NCBI GenBank assembly: GCA_017963165.1
Contig: JAGCTZ010000166.1
Coordinates: 1 to 51,141 of the forward strand
Direction: 5' to 3'
DNA: 51,141 nucleotides
From: Treponema sp.
GTDB taxonomy: Bacteria > Spirochaetota > Spirochaetia > Treponematales > Treponemataceae
The notes under the pieces were generated by a model. That model saw only the letters and a program-made list of their open reading frames with translations, had not been told where the DNA came from and did not search any database. Each line of letters opens with the position of its first letter. Position 1 is the stretch's first letter. Positions 17,454-28,100 of this stretch are shown here, one piece after another. The position numbers and the translations under genes are program-made.

Positions 17454-18635
17454 CTAAAATTTATTGCAAATAACTCCGCCACCCAAGATTAATCCATCTT
17501 TGTACAAAACAACAGATTGTCCTGGGGCAACTGCTCTTTGAGACTCTTCAAAGGTAACCTTCCAGGCAGTACCACGATATTCAGTTTCATCACTAACATC
17601 AGCGCGTTCTACAAAAGCTTTTACAGGTTTACTTGCAAGGCGGATTTTTACCATTGCTTCTATTGGAGTTTCAGATTCAGGCGGCTCAACATCACCAGCC
17701 CAGACAAAATCATCTGCAATCAAACCGTTTGAATCAAGCGCATTATTTGGAGCAAGAACAACTACATTATTTTTTGGATCAATCGAATGTACATAAACAG
17801 GATAGCTTACTGCAACTCCAAGTCCACGTCGCTGACCAATTGTATAATGTTCAATTCCGCGATGCTGTCCAAGCACATGACCATCAAGATCGATTATATC
17901 GCCGGGCTTTGACGGAACATCGGCAAAAAGCAAATCAAAATATTCAGAGCTTATAAAATCCTGACTTTCGGCACGGTCGGCTGCTTCAAGACCAAGCTCG
18001 CGGGCAAGCTCAAACACTTCTGATTTTTTCATCAGGGCAAGCGGAAACCTTACCTTCTCCAGTACGTCAGACGGAACACGGTAAACAAAATAAGTCTGAT
18101 CTTTAGAAACATCTGTCGCAGTCGCAATCATTGCAGGTCGAACCTCTGTTCCATAAAGACCTTCGTTCGGGCGGACAATCTTTGCATAATGGCCGGTACA
18201 GAAATAATCAAAGTTTATTCCAAGTGCTTCAACACCTTTTAAAAGTGCGCCAAATTTAATCATTCTGTTACAGCGGATACAAGGATTGGGCGTACGTCCG
18301 GCGCGATATTCTGCCTTAAAATATTCTATTACTTCTTTTTTATACTGTTCTTTTACATCAATTACGTGATACTCAATATCATATTTGGCGCAGAACCTTT
18401 TGCATTCTTCTATATCATCTGCTTCGCCAGGACCAAAGCATGCATCCTTTATTGCTTTATTTTCTGCCGGCTGAAGCACCGGGAATGAATCATCCCACAA
18501 GGACATTGTCACGCCAATAACCTTGCAGCCGCGTGATTTGAGCATATACGCTGTAAGAGTTGAATCAACACCGCCGGACATTCCTACAACAACAGTGTCG
18601 CCGCTTTTTGGAAGCTCTAATTCTGTAAAGGTCAT
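17454..18635 (-). CDS. mnmA: tRNA-specific 2-thiouridylase MnmA, variant lacking the second catalytic Cys
   Basis: Adenylates and thiolates U34 of Lys, Glu and Gln tRNAs. The 393-residue protein has the PP-loop SGGVDS (20-25), TPNPCIRCNRMIKFG with Cys119 and Cys122, FCTGHYAKI, KDQTYFVY and YTIGQRRGLGV. In typical enzymes the second cysteine (Cys199 in E. coli) sits in a STGICFIGER or SQEICF segment; here the matching stretch AESQDFISSEY (222-232) has no Cys. Extra cysteines occur in ACFGPGEADDIEECKRFC. The ATG overlaps the stop of the Rrf2 gene by 4 bp. The chemistry may therefore differ, for example by using an Fe-S cluster, but that is inference. Confidence 0.88.
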   Translation of the reverse strand: MTFTELELPKSGDTVVVGMSGGVDSTLTAYMLKSRGCKVIGVTMSLWDDSFPVLQPAENKAIKDACFGPGEADDIEECKRFCAKYDIEYHVIDVKEQYKKEVIEYFKAEYRAGRTPNPCIRCNRMIKFGALLKGVEALGINFDYFCTGHYAKIVRPNEGLYGTEVRPAMIATATDVSKDQTYFVYRVPSDVLEKVRFPLALMKKSEVFELARELGLEAADRAESQDFISSEYFDLLFADVPSKPGDIIDLDGHVLGQHRGIEHYTIGQRRGLGVAVSYPVYVHSIDPKNNVVVLAPNNALDSNGLIADDFVWAGDVEPPESETPIEAMVKIRLASKPVKAFVERADVSDETEYRGTAWKVTFEESQRAVAPGQSVVLYKDGLILGGGVICNKF

Positions 18636-19039
18636 TTTGTCCTCATAAAGTCTGCAAGAGTTACACTGTCAAGATAACCGGAAACACGTGCATCAAGTTC
18701 TTTCCACAAAGGAAGAGTTCTGCAATGTGGAGCGCGTTCACATGGAGCAGCACCACATTCAAGACAGGCAACTGGAGCTAAAGTTCCTTCTGTAAGCCGC
18801 AGAATATCACCTATTTTGTATTCGGAAGGTTTGCGGTTAAGCTTATAGCCTCCACCCTTTCCATGAACTCCGGCAACGAAACCATTTTTGGAAAGGAGCG
18901 TCATTATTGCTTCGATATATTTTTGAGAAATCTGTTGTCGTTGTACAATGTCTTTTAATGGAACATATCCGTCTGCTGCCTGTTCGGCAAGATCAATCAT
19001 AACGCGAAGTGCGTAGCGGCCACGTGTTGAAACTATCAT
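18632..19039 (-). CDS. Rrf2-family transcriptional regulator with Fe-S-type cysteine cluster
   Basis: A 135-residue winged-helix regulator beginning MIVSTRGRYALRVMIDLAEQ, the standard Rrf2 start. The wing region GVHGKGGGYKLNRKPSEYKIGDILR is typical. Cysteines 92, 95, 100 and 106 (ACLECGAAPCERAPHC) lie where IscR binds its [2Fe-2S] cluster, whereas CymR-type members lack them, so this is probably an iron-sulfur or redox sensor. It overlaps mnmA by 4 bp, and no iscS or iscU lies alongside. On its strand TATACT ends 6 nt before the ATG and there is no Shine-Dalgarno, so the mRNA may be leaderless. Confidence 0.9.
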   Translation of the reverse strand: MIVSTRGRYALRVMIDLAEQAADGYVPLKDIVQRQQISQKYIEAIMTLLSKNGFVAGVHGKGGGYKLNRKPSEYKIGDILRLTEGTLAPVACLECGAAPCERAPHCRTLPLWKELDARVSGYLDSVTLADFMRTK

Positions 19040-19045
19040 AGCGTA

Positions 19046-19074
19046 AGTATAGCAGAGAAAAAGGATATCAACAA
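19046..19074 (-). promoter_or_regulatory. Promoter of the Rrf2-mnmA operon, leaderless layout
   Basis: Reading the minus strand: TTGTTG (19069-19074), 17 bp, TATACT (19046-19051), 6 nt, then the ATG at 19039. No Shine-Dalgarno is present. The region also contains the GATATC/GATATC pair that an Rrf2 dimer could use for autoregulation, which is speculative. Confidence 0.5.
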
Positions 19075-19128
19075 GATATCTAGTGAATTGATAGGCAAAA
19101 GTTTCTGTTTATGATTCCAGCTCTGATT

Positions 19129-20148
19129 CTAGCGTTGAATGCGTCCAGAACCATTACCTGCAGCTAACTTCTCTACTTCGTCTACAGAAACCATATTATA
19201 GTCGCCTTCGATAGTATGTTTCAGACAGCTTGCAGCTACGGCGAATTCAACAGCATCCTGTGTCGATTTACCATTCAACAGAGAATAGATTAAACCACCA
19301 CCAAAACTGTCACCACCACCAACGCGGTCTACAATATACATTTCGTATTCCTTGCTGAAGCAGTAATCTTTTCCATCGTATAAAAGTGCCGCCCAGTTAT
19401 TGCGGTTAGCGTTTATTGAAGTACGCAGAGTGATTGCAACCTTCTTAAAACCAAACTTGTCGGCAAGCTGTTTAGCAACAGATTTATAACCGTCCTTGTT
19501 TAACTTTCCGCCTGTAATATCTGTATTTTCGGCTTCGATTCCAAAAACATCTTTTGCATCTTCTTCGTTGGAAATACAAACATCAACATATTTACAGATT
19601 TGTGTCATAGCTTCGCGAGCCTGTTCACGAGTCCAGAGCTTTCCACGATAGTTTAAATCACAGCTTACAGTTGCACCTGCAGCTTTTGCAGCTTTACAGG
19701 CTTCTATACAAATCTGAACAAGATTACCACCAAGAGCCGGAGTAATACCTGTAAGATGGAACCATTTGCAATCCTTAAAAATTATATTCCAGTCAAAATC
19801 CTGTGGCTGAGCTTCGGCAATAGAAGAATGTGCACGGTCATAAATACATTTTGAACCACGCTGACTCGCACCACGTTCATTGTAATAAATGCCTACGCGA
19901 TCTCCGCCACGAACAATATATTCAGTATTTACACCATAACGGCGAAGACTGTTGATTGCAGCCTGTCCAATTTCATGCTTTGGAAGCTTTGTAACGTAAT
20001 ATGCATCCAGTCCATAGTTAGCAAGCGAAACAGCAACATTAGCCTCGCCGCCACCAAAGGTAGAAGTCATTTTATCAACCTGAACAAAACGGAAATATCC
20101 TTCAGGTTCTAATCTCAACATTATCTCGCCAAATGTAACTACTTTCAT
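19129..20148 (-). CDS. kdgK: 2-keto-3-deoxygluconate kinase (PfkB family)
   Basis: Sugar kinase of 339 residues that phosphorylates 2-keto-3-deoxygluconate to KDPG. It starts with the PfkB pattern VVTFGEIMLRLEP, has the GGGEANVAVSLANYG loop, and carries the C-terminal ATP/anion-hole motif as RVGGGDSFGGGL, where Asp is the catalytic base; the usual GAGD is GGGD here. An AAGGGGA Shine-Dalgarno lies between the two genes. It begins 3 nt after the KDPG aldolase stop, so the two act as an operon. Substrate is inferred from this neighbour and from uxaC elsewhere in the window; fructokinase-like activity is the main alternative. Confidence 0.87.
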   Translation of the reverse strand: MKVVTFGEIMLRLEPEGYFRFVQVDKMTSTFGGGEANVAVSLANYGLDAYYVTKLPKHEIGQAAINSLRRYGVNTEYIVRGGDRVGIYYNERGASQRGSKCIYDRAHSSIAEAQPQDFDWNIIFKDCKWFHLTGITPALGGNLVQICIEACKAAKAAGATVSCDLNYRGKLWTREQAREAMTQICKYVDVCISNEEDAKDVFGIEAENTDITGGKLNKDGYKSVAKQLADKFGFKKVAITLRTSINANRNNWAALLYDGKDYCFSKEYEMYIVDRVGGGDSFGGGLIYSLLNGKSTQDAVEFAVAASCLKHTIEGDYNMVSVDEVEKLAAGNGSGRIQR

Positions 20149-20151
20149 TTT

Positions 20152-20790
20152 TTATCCCCTTATTTCTTTTACAATTTCACTTGCTTCTTTAGTTAATCTT
20201 TCTATTTCTGCAAAATTACCTGCATTTATAAGGTCTCCCTTTACCATCCAGCTGCCACCACATGCTAAAATCTTATCGCAGGCAAGATAGTCACGAACAT
20301 TTGTAGCATTTATTCCGCCGGTAGGCATAAACTTCATCATTGTATAAGGAGCACTCATGGCTTTTATCATCTTAAGCCCGCCGGCATTTTCGGCAGGAAA
20401 GAATTTTACAACATCAAGACCAAAGCCAAGTGCAACTTCAAGCTCCGTTGGAGTCATGATTCCGGGAGTTATTGGATAATTATTTTTAAGACAGTATTCT
20501 ACAACCTTTGGATTAAGGCCCGGAGAAACAATGAACTTTGCCCCTGCCCCAATTGCACGGTCAACCTGTTCAATATTCAAAACAGTACCGGCACCTACAA
20601 ACATGTCGGGAAACTTTTTTGCAATTGCACGGATGCTTTCTTCGGCAGCATCGGTACGGAAAGTAACTTCGGCACAAGGAAGACCGCCAGTGATAAGTGC
20701 ACCAGCCAAAGGCTCCGCATCTTCAACACGATTCAAAACAACAACAGGCACAATACCTGTTTCACCTATCTTTTTTAATGTATCGTTCAT
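20152..20790 (-). CDS. eda: 2-keto-3-deoxy-6-phosphogluconate (KDPG) aldolase
   Basis: Class I aldolase of 212 residues that splits KDPG into pyruvate and glyceraldehyde 3-phosphate, the last step of uronate and Entner-Doudoroff catabolism. Catalytic Glu41 (AEVTFRT) and the Schiff-base Lys129 (VVKFFPAE) are in place, as are VGAGTV, FIVSPG, PGIMTPTE and the phosphate-binding MPTGGIN. Length is normal. An AGAGG Shine-Dalgarno precedes the ATG. It is the first gene of the kdgA-kdgK operon, and its promoter overlaps a palindromic operator also found at uxaC. Confidence 0.93.
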   Translation of the reverse strand: MNDTLKKIGETGIVPVVVLNRVEDAEPLAGALITGGLPCAEVTFRTDAAEESIRAIAKKFPDMFVGAGTVLNIEQVDRAIGAGAKFIVSPGLNPKVVEYCLKNNYPITPGIMTPTELEVALGFGLDVVKFFPAENAGGLKMIKAMSAPYTMMKFMPTGGINATNVRDYLACDKILACGGSWMVKGDLINAGNFAEIERLTKEASEIVKEIRG

Positions 20791-20812
20791 AACGACCTCT
20801 ATTTATCTCTTC

Positions 20813-20848
20813 TAATATACTAGTATACTAGATATTATCATTTTAACA
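20813..20848 (-). promoter_or_regulatory. kdgA/eda promoter with overlapping uronate-type operator
   Basis: On the minus strand: TTGTTA (-35, 20843-20848), a 16-bp spacer and TATACT (-10, 20821-20826). The -10 lies inside two overlapping perfect palindromes, ATACTAGTAT (20816-20825) and CTAGTATACTAG (20819-20830). The TAGTATACTA core resembles the GGTATACC-centred sites of GntR-family UxuR/ExuR regulators. A matching TACTAGTATAT overlaps the uxaC -10. Confidence 0.65.
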
Positions 20849-20921
20849 ATAATTTGTCATTAATTTATTATAGCGCATAAACAATTATTTTTTCACAAAT
20901 CCTCGTAAAAAACTTCCTTTT

Positions 20922-20941
20922 TTTACAAAATTTTTTGTTAA
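20922..20941. promoter_or_regulatory. Palindrome shared with recQ, upstream of the Rpn-like gene
   Basis: TTTACAAAA-TT-TTTTGTTAA, a 20-bp palindrome with one mismatch. With flanking bases, 20925-20945 is identical over 21 bp to the site before recQ. It lies about 70 bp before the ATG, so here the downstream leader carries a normal Shine-Dalgarno (CAGGAG). Confidence 0.5.
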
Positions 20942-21011
20942 CTATAGTAAGGAATTTTATTCCTGCCGGGCGGTATGCCTTGAGCAATTCATTATATCAG
21001 GAGATTTATTT

Positions 21012-21995
21012 ATGGAAGAAATCAGGGATGAAACTACGGAAGAACAATCTTTCAAACCACAGTATCCGGCTGAGCTATACACAAAACGGCCGAATGACAC
21101 TGCTCTTTTAAGTCCAATTTATGATTACACCTTCAAGGGTATTTTTACACAAGATACAGAAGAATCAAATCTTGCACTAAGATGTTTCCTTTCGGCTGTA
21201 CTCAATCGGAAAATATCAAAAGTCACACTTAAACCTAATGAACCAGTTGTAGAAACATCAGAACAAAAGAAAATGATTTTTGATGTAAGCGTAGAATTTG
21301 ATAACGGCGAACTGGCTGATATTGAGATGCAGGCTAGAAGTCAAAATTACAATTATGGTGTTCGCGCAGAAATAATGGCCGCAAGGCTTTTAACAAACAA
21401 TGCAAAACAGGGACAGGACTGGGCAGCTTCAAAAGTATATCAAATTTCAGTTCTTAATTTTCATTACAAAAACAATGACAAGAAAGAAATGCGGTGGTAT
21501 ACTATGTCCGATGATTCAAATGAAAAGCTGGAAGAAAGACTTAATATTATCTTTATTGACCTTGTAACTATACGTAAACTAAAAGATAAACCTGTAAACC
21601 AGCTTACACCATTAGAAAAATGGGGTCTTTTCTTTTCATATGTAGACAAAGAAAATGCGAAAGACTATATAAACAGTATAATAGAATCGGAGCAAGGAAT
21701 TATGGAAGCAGAAAAAATAGTAAAGACAATGAGTGAATCCGATGATAACTGGTTCGTGCAAAATTCTCTTTGGGTTGCAGAAAGAGACCGTACCGCAAGT
21801 CTTGTAAACGCAAAGAAACAAGGACTCGAAGAAGGTATACAACAAGGATTACAACAGGGTATACAACAAAAAGCCGAAGAAGATGCAATAGCATTGCTTA
21901 AAGAAGAAATACCTGTCGAAACCATAGCCAGAAGCGTAAAATTACCAATAGAAGAAATCTTAGAACTTCAGAAATCTTTATCTAAAGAAGCTTAA
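21012..21995 (+). CDS. Rpn/PD-(D/E)XK nuclease-family transposase-like protein
   Basis: A 327-residue protein of the PD-(D/E)XK 'transposase' family related to E. coli Rpn, whose members cut DNA and stimulate recombination. The family opening LLSPIYDYTFKGIF is at about 33-46, and the catalytic core is FDVSVEFDNGELADIEMQA, with Asp91, Glu105 and Gln107 in the D...E-x-Q arrangement normal for this group. Near the C-terminus a short Gly-Leu-Gln-rich coil (EEGIQQGLQQGIQQ) precedes a helical tail. A CAGGAG Shine-Dalgarno fixes the ATG. No terminal repeats flank it, so it is not evidently part of a mobile element now. Such genes are usually multicopy in treponemes. Confidence 0.88.
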   Translation: MEEIRDETTEEQSFKPQYPAELYTKRPNDTALLSPIYDYTFKGIFTQDTEESNLALRCFLSAVLNRKISKVTLKPNEPVVETSEQKKMIFDVSVEFDNGELADIEMQARSQNYNYGVRAEIMAARLLTNNAKQGQDWAASKVYQISVLNFHYKNNDKKEMRWYTMSDDSNEKLEERLNIIFIDLVTIRKLKDKPVNQLTPLEKWGLFFSYVDKENAKDYINSIIESEQGIMEAEKIVKTMSESDDNWFVQNSLWVAERDRTASLVNAKKQGLEEGIQQGLQQGIQQKAEEDAIALLKEEIPVETIARSVKLPIEEILELQKSLSKEA

Positions 21996-22044
21996 TTAGC
22001 CTTACGCCCTCCACTCTTACATGAAATATCAATGATAAAAACAC

Positions 22045-22094
22045 AACCCCTTTAGTAGAAGCGTCCTGCAAAAGGACACGCTACTAAAGGGGTT
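22045..22094 (-). terminator. Intrinsic terminator of the giant lipoprotein gene
   Basis: A long hairpin: AACCCCTTTAGTAG pairs with CTACTAAAGGGGTT, and GCGTCCT pairs with AGGACACGC through a small bulge. On the minus strand it is followed by TGTGTTTTTATC, a U-rich tract. It lies 27 bp after the stop at 22121, between two convergent genes, and may act weakly in both directions. Confidence 0.8.
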
Positions 22095-22120
22095 GGATTT
22101 AAGTTTATACACCTGGTGTA

Positions 22121-25100
22121 TTATTGATAAACCTTATTCTGGCAGATACGGAAGCCAACGTCATAAGCTTTGCGAGTTGCAACACAATTATTCAAACGGA
22201 ATGCAATTGTATATGCACTTGAACACCATGCACCACCCTTATAAATAATATTAGAATTAGATCTGTATGATGAATCATAAGTAACAGTGAAATTGGTTGA
22301 AGTAACCGCTGGAACAGAGTTACTTGCCCAATCATTTGTCAATTCCCAAACGTTACCAGACATATCATATATACCTAAAACATTAGAAGTTTTCGTACCG
22401 ACATTTTGAATCGAAGAACAGTTTCCAGAATACCATCCAACATCTCCTAAAGTACTACTACCAGAATAAGTATAATTCCACTTAGTACTATCAGTTATAG
22501 CACTTCCACTAAATGTTTTATAGCCACCACGAGCTGCAAATTCCCACTGATATTCGGTTGGCAAATGATAACCGTTCTTTGAGAAGTCACAAGTTGCATT
22601 ATTCCAATCGGCATTTGAAGATGTTGGAACCTGATCATAAGTAAATGTCGACCAAGAACTGTTTGCAATAGAACCAATTGTATAACATGGTTCAAGTCCA
22701 AGCAAAGCACTAAGTTTATTACAGAAAGCAATTGCATCATACCAGGAAATACTAGTAACTGGAGCATAATTTTTCTGAGTGGTACTTGGATTTATTCCCA
22801 TTACCGTTTCGAATAATTGTTGAGTTACATTGTATTTACCAATAGAATACTTTGTAAGTGTAATAGAATTACCGGCAGTAAAGGAACCATTAGTACTAAT
22901 ATCTTTACCAATCGTTACACTTGATGTAGCAACATTGGCAAGACTGGAATAACTATATGTAGTGCCATTAATAGTAATATTACCACTGGAATTTATATAA
23001 GTATATGTACACGGTGCTCCATAAGTTTCGTTTTGATAATATGAAGCCCATGATGGAGAACCATATTCATTACCCCTTTGTCCGATATATGATCTTCCCT
23101 TTATTGTATAAGAATTACCGCGCGTGTAATTTGGAATGGTTACAACTTTTGTTCCTGTTGTTCCAGCAGAGAAGCTGGTATAACCAACGTATACATCATC
23201 GACAAAGAAGTCTACCGAAACACCAGTACTGCTAGGGGCAGTACAATTTAATGTAACAACACCCATACCATCATCACATTTTAATGTCATGTTTGCTAAT
23301 GGCACAGGCGGCGTCTTGAATGTAACAGTTGTACAGAAAGCTGAAGGATAATCAATACCATAAGAAGAATTATAATAATTTGAAGCTACCCTAAAGTCAT
23401 ATGAAACATTTCTTTCCAAACCAAGACCAGCAAGTGACTTATAATTATAAGAAGAACTTACATATTTTGTTTCCCACGCATCATCCGAATCAGATGACTT
23501 CTTATATTGAACTTTATATTCATTATGAACTCCAGAGGCATGTGTCCATGTAAGCATTACATCTCCATTATAAGCATGTGCAACAAGATTTGTAACCGTA
23601 TTTAATGTTGGAGTTGTAATATTAGTTATTTCACTTGATTTTGAAGATTCATAAACACTTGAACCTGTACTATAACCAACAGGGACAGCTGTTAAATATG
23701 CTTTATAAACAACGCCAGATTCCAAATTTGAGAGCGTATATGATGTTGTACCACCAGCCAAAGTTATTGGACCAGAATATGATGAAGCTGAACTCTTCTT
23801 ATAGTACAAGAAATAGCCATCATATATTCCAGAAGAAGGTTTTGTTATAGTATATTTTATACTGTTTTCTGTTCTACTACTATAGGTAAGAGTTGGAGCA
23901 GCTGGTCTCGTATAGAAGAAGCCATCAGAACTACTATAACTAGTTAAGTTTGTTTTTATAGGAGTTGTTACATCTGTAAATCCACTCTTAGAAACAACAA
24001 TTCGTGCATTATAACGGTTGCCAGGTGTTAAATCACTAATCGTATAAGTTTTTGTGGCATTTGGAGTCAATATTGACGATTCAAATGTAGCATAAGTTGT
24101 CCAGTTAGAACCACTATCTAATTTGTACTGTAATTTTAATGTATATGAGCCGGCAGGATTAACCCAGCTACAAGTCATAGAAGTAGGAGTTATATCACTT
24201 GGTGTAGTAATAAAATTACTTGCAGGCTGTAAAGTTGTTGTTACAGAGAATATATTAGAGTAATCAGAATAAATAATATTATCATTTGTAGTTCTGATTG
24301 CATACCTATAAGTAGTACCCGGTGTCATATCAGAGAAATAATATTGAGAAGTAGAATGATCAGTAATTGTTCCTATATAAGTAGTAGTAGAGTTTGTAGC
24401 AGTTGTTGCAGAAGCAGAAACAGAATACAATCGGACATCGTTCCAATAACTTGTATCAGATGGATTTGTCCAATAAACATAGAAGTTCTTGTATGGCATA
24501 GGATTGTATGTAGTTGCACCGACATTTGAAACAGCTGCAGGTTTTGTTCTTACGGTACCAACACTTAAAGATGCTGTTTTTTCTTCACCACTTACAGTTT
24601 TATATGTTTGAATAGAATAGGTATATTGATGATTTGGTAAAACAGTTTTATCTTCCCAAGAATATGAAGCATTAGCCGTTTTTTGAGTCGTAGAAGTGTA
24701 TACAGGATCTGTCTGGTCACTACGGTAAATTCTAATTCCATCTACTGACATATTAGGATTTACCCAAGATACAGTTACCTGTGTAGCAGAATTTACGGTT
24801 ACACTACGACTGGCAACAGGGTCAATTGCAAGAGAACAACAGATTACATCTGAGTAGCCATATTGAACTTGTGGTGTAGCTGCAGAGTTAGAAACAATTG
24901 TTGTAATCTTAAAATAATAAGTTAAACCTGCTCCAACTTCATATTGTTTTTCGGTAGTAGTATCATTGTACTCGAAAGTTTGTGAAACCGTGCCTGTAAA
25001 ATTTTCATTTGTACTACGCACAAGCATTATTCTGGCATAATTACCTTCTGGTTTTGTCCAGTAAACACGAACATGACTACTATCTTCTTTCACAACTCTA

Positions 25101-28100
25101 AAATCAGTTACAGGATTTGGCAAAATTAACCAAGGGCTTGAATTTGACACAAAGCTACTTCGTCTAACTGAATCATCACCAACCTGAGCACAAATGCTAA
25201 AGTTATATGACTTTCCTGCATCAAGTCCCTCTACCGTATACGAAGTAGCATCTTTGTCATCAATAATTATTTCAGAACCATATGAAGATGCAGTAGATTC
25301 TTTATATTGAATGATATAACAAGAATAATTACCAGCAGGTTTAGCCCAGGTTGCTGTAAAGCTGCTATTTGTTACTGCAGAACAAGCAAGATTTGTTACA
25401 GAAGCTGTCTTTGTATAACCAACATTTCCAGAGGTTTCTGTATAATTATCTTCACTTAAATAATAAGAAATATATTTTATGTAATATTCCGTTCCCTGTT
25501 TCAAATAATCCTGATACCAGATACCGTAAGCATTAATACCCGAAGGAGCATCATCTATGGATGCTGACCAGGTCTCCTGTACATAATTCGGGTCATAAGT
25601 ATTTTCATTATAATTCTCAGAGTCTGGACCATAAAGGGCATCATACTCTGCTTTAGTTTCTGCATTTTTGAATTGAGGATTTAAAGAATACAGAATCTTT
25701 ATACCGGTAAACGCACTATTAGGTGTGTAATATCTACATCTTATAGTAGTCGGATCGTATGATTCCAATAGATAAGGATATACAGCCAGTGGTCGCGTGT
25801 AATAAACTGGTAATGCACCACTAACTTTATAGGCAGGGCTTTCTTTAGCTATTACATCATCATTTTCATCTGTACCATATTCAACGTAAGTTCTAACTTC
25901 AAATTCATATTGTGCACCATAATTAAGACCGTCAATATCACAATACAAATAACCATCTATTTCATCATTGGTTAATAACGTCCATTCATCATCAGAATCT
26001 TTCTCTCTATAGTATACCCTTGTTTCATTATATTTCAGGTCGGCTAATTCATATTCCAGAGTAAATGAATCTTCAAAAGGTCCTTCGGAAGGAAGAATTA
26101 CATCAGCAGGAATACTAGGTGTTGTAAAATCATCAAGGTTATATGTTCTTTGATTACCGGCATAATCTTCTATTACAACATCAATAGAATAATGTTGAGA
26201 ACTATCAAGGTTCGTCAATGAACACAATCTATTGGTTATTTGAGTTGAAGAAAGCTGAGTTAAATTAATTTCCGGGAGTGCTTCATAAACAAGAGAATTG
26301 TCGGCATGGTATCTTACAAACATTTTATATAAATCGATACCCCAGTTATAATCTGCTTCCTGCCAGGTAATATCAAGATTTTTTTCTTTTCCTGCATCAG
26401 AAACAAGGAGATTCTTTACAGAAGGAGCAGTACTTTCAAATGCAAGATAATACTTTTGTGTTGGAGTTGTCTGTCCTGAAGCAGTAGGTGGATAAGTTAT
26501 AGTATGACCACTAAGATCTTTAAACTCAAACCACATTTCATATAAACCACCATTACCTTGCAGTCCCGAGATATCAATATTACTTGGCAGATTAGCACTT
26601 AATCCCATTACAGAAGCATAATCAACTACATAAGAATAAATAGTATCATAATCGTTAGCTGCCTGATATCCTGCTGTATACAAATGTCTATACTTAAGAG
26701 TAAATGTTGATGCCATTCCTCCATCACCATCAACAATTGTTCCCTCAAGATTTATTAATACCTGATTATCATTTCTTTGTATAAAGGTAAAATTAGACAT
26801 ACCACCTGTTGATAAAGCTACAGTTGGACGGGTTCTAGTATTCTCTGGATTTACCAACCACTCTTCCCATTCACCGCCATGACGTGTAATACCTGACAAC
26901 TTAAATGGATTCTGTAACGGATTATTATTTTCATCAACGTCCAGAATTTCAGGAGACTCAGAATCTGTTCTATTGCTTACCTGATATACCCATTTTTTAG
27001 AACCATTCATCGAAATTTTCTTATTATCTTTTAAATAAAAGAAATCTCCATCAATAGTAACTACAACCTGTGTATATGCAGGAAGTGGGTTACTTGGATT
27101 AGTTTTTATAGTAAGGGTTCTAGGAGTATCAAAAGAAGGCTCTATAAAGTATCTGTTAAGGTTTGCTTCATCTTTATTGTTTTTAATAGATATATTCTTA
27201 AAATATGTTCCATTTTCATCTGTATATCCGTAGTATCTTCGTCTACCACCTTTCATAAAAGAAAGTAATTTATTCGGACTTGTCTCTGGAGCATAATCAT
27301 CCTCATTCATTCCTAAGGTTTCTATTAATGTATCCAATTCAGCATCAGTATAATAAATAGATTCCTCGTCCATATTATAGTCAAACATTACCTGAATTGA
27401 CGAATCCTTAAGAGCACCTTCTGCCTGATACATTGGAGAATATGAAAAAACTTGAGGACGTTCTGTTAAAACAGGACGTATAGTAAGTTTTATTTCAGTC
27501 TCGTCTTCATTAGTAGGAGCATCTGGAACTCTTACAACCGCAAAACTTGTTCGTTCTGCTTTCAAATCTTTAATTGTAATGTAGTCGGCATTATTAAATT
27601 CTTCGCCTGTTTCTGCATCATAAATCTGCCAGCGAAGGAATTCATAACCACCATCAGGTTCAAATGTAAGAGAATCAAATATTTTTTCTTTGATTCGATA
27701 TGTACCAATTGCAGGAGAGAACTTTCCGTTTGAACCATCAATTGTTACATAAGCTGCCGGAATCGGAACAATAACAGGGCTTACTTCCAGAGTTTTATCA
27801 AAATATTCATCTACAGTAATTGTAGCCTGTGCTAATTTAGTTACAGATTCATAACCATAACTTGCTTCATTATCATCGTATGCTACAGAAAGACCAATTG
27901 TTTCCAGATTATCAGTTGTAAATGTATTTTGAGAATAAGTTACATAATCCGTATCTTCTGGCGTTTCCTTATATTTTACACTCCATCCCTTAAAATAATA
28001 ATCCTCGTTTGTAAGACGGAATCTTAAATTAACAGATTTTCCAGGTCGGATTTCCTGTTCGGAACCGGTTGCTACAATTCCATCAATTTTGAATTCCCCA

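Noticed and set aside
22045..22094. DGR-associated hairpin downstream of a variable repeat
   Set aside because: Position is suggestive, but it has a U-rich tract on the gene's strand and fits an ordinary terminator; no reverse transcriptase is present.
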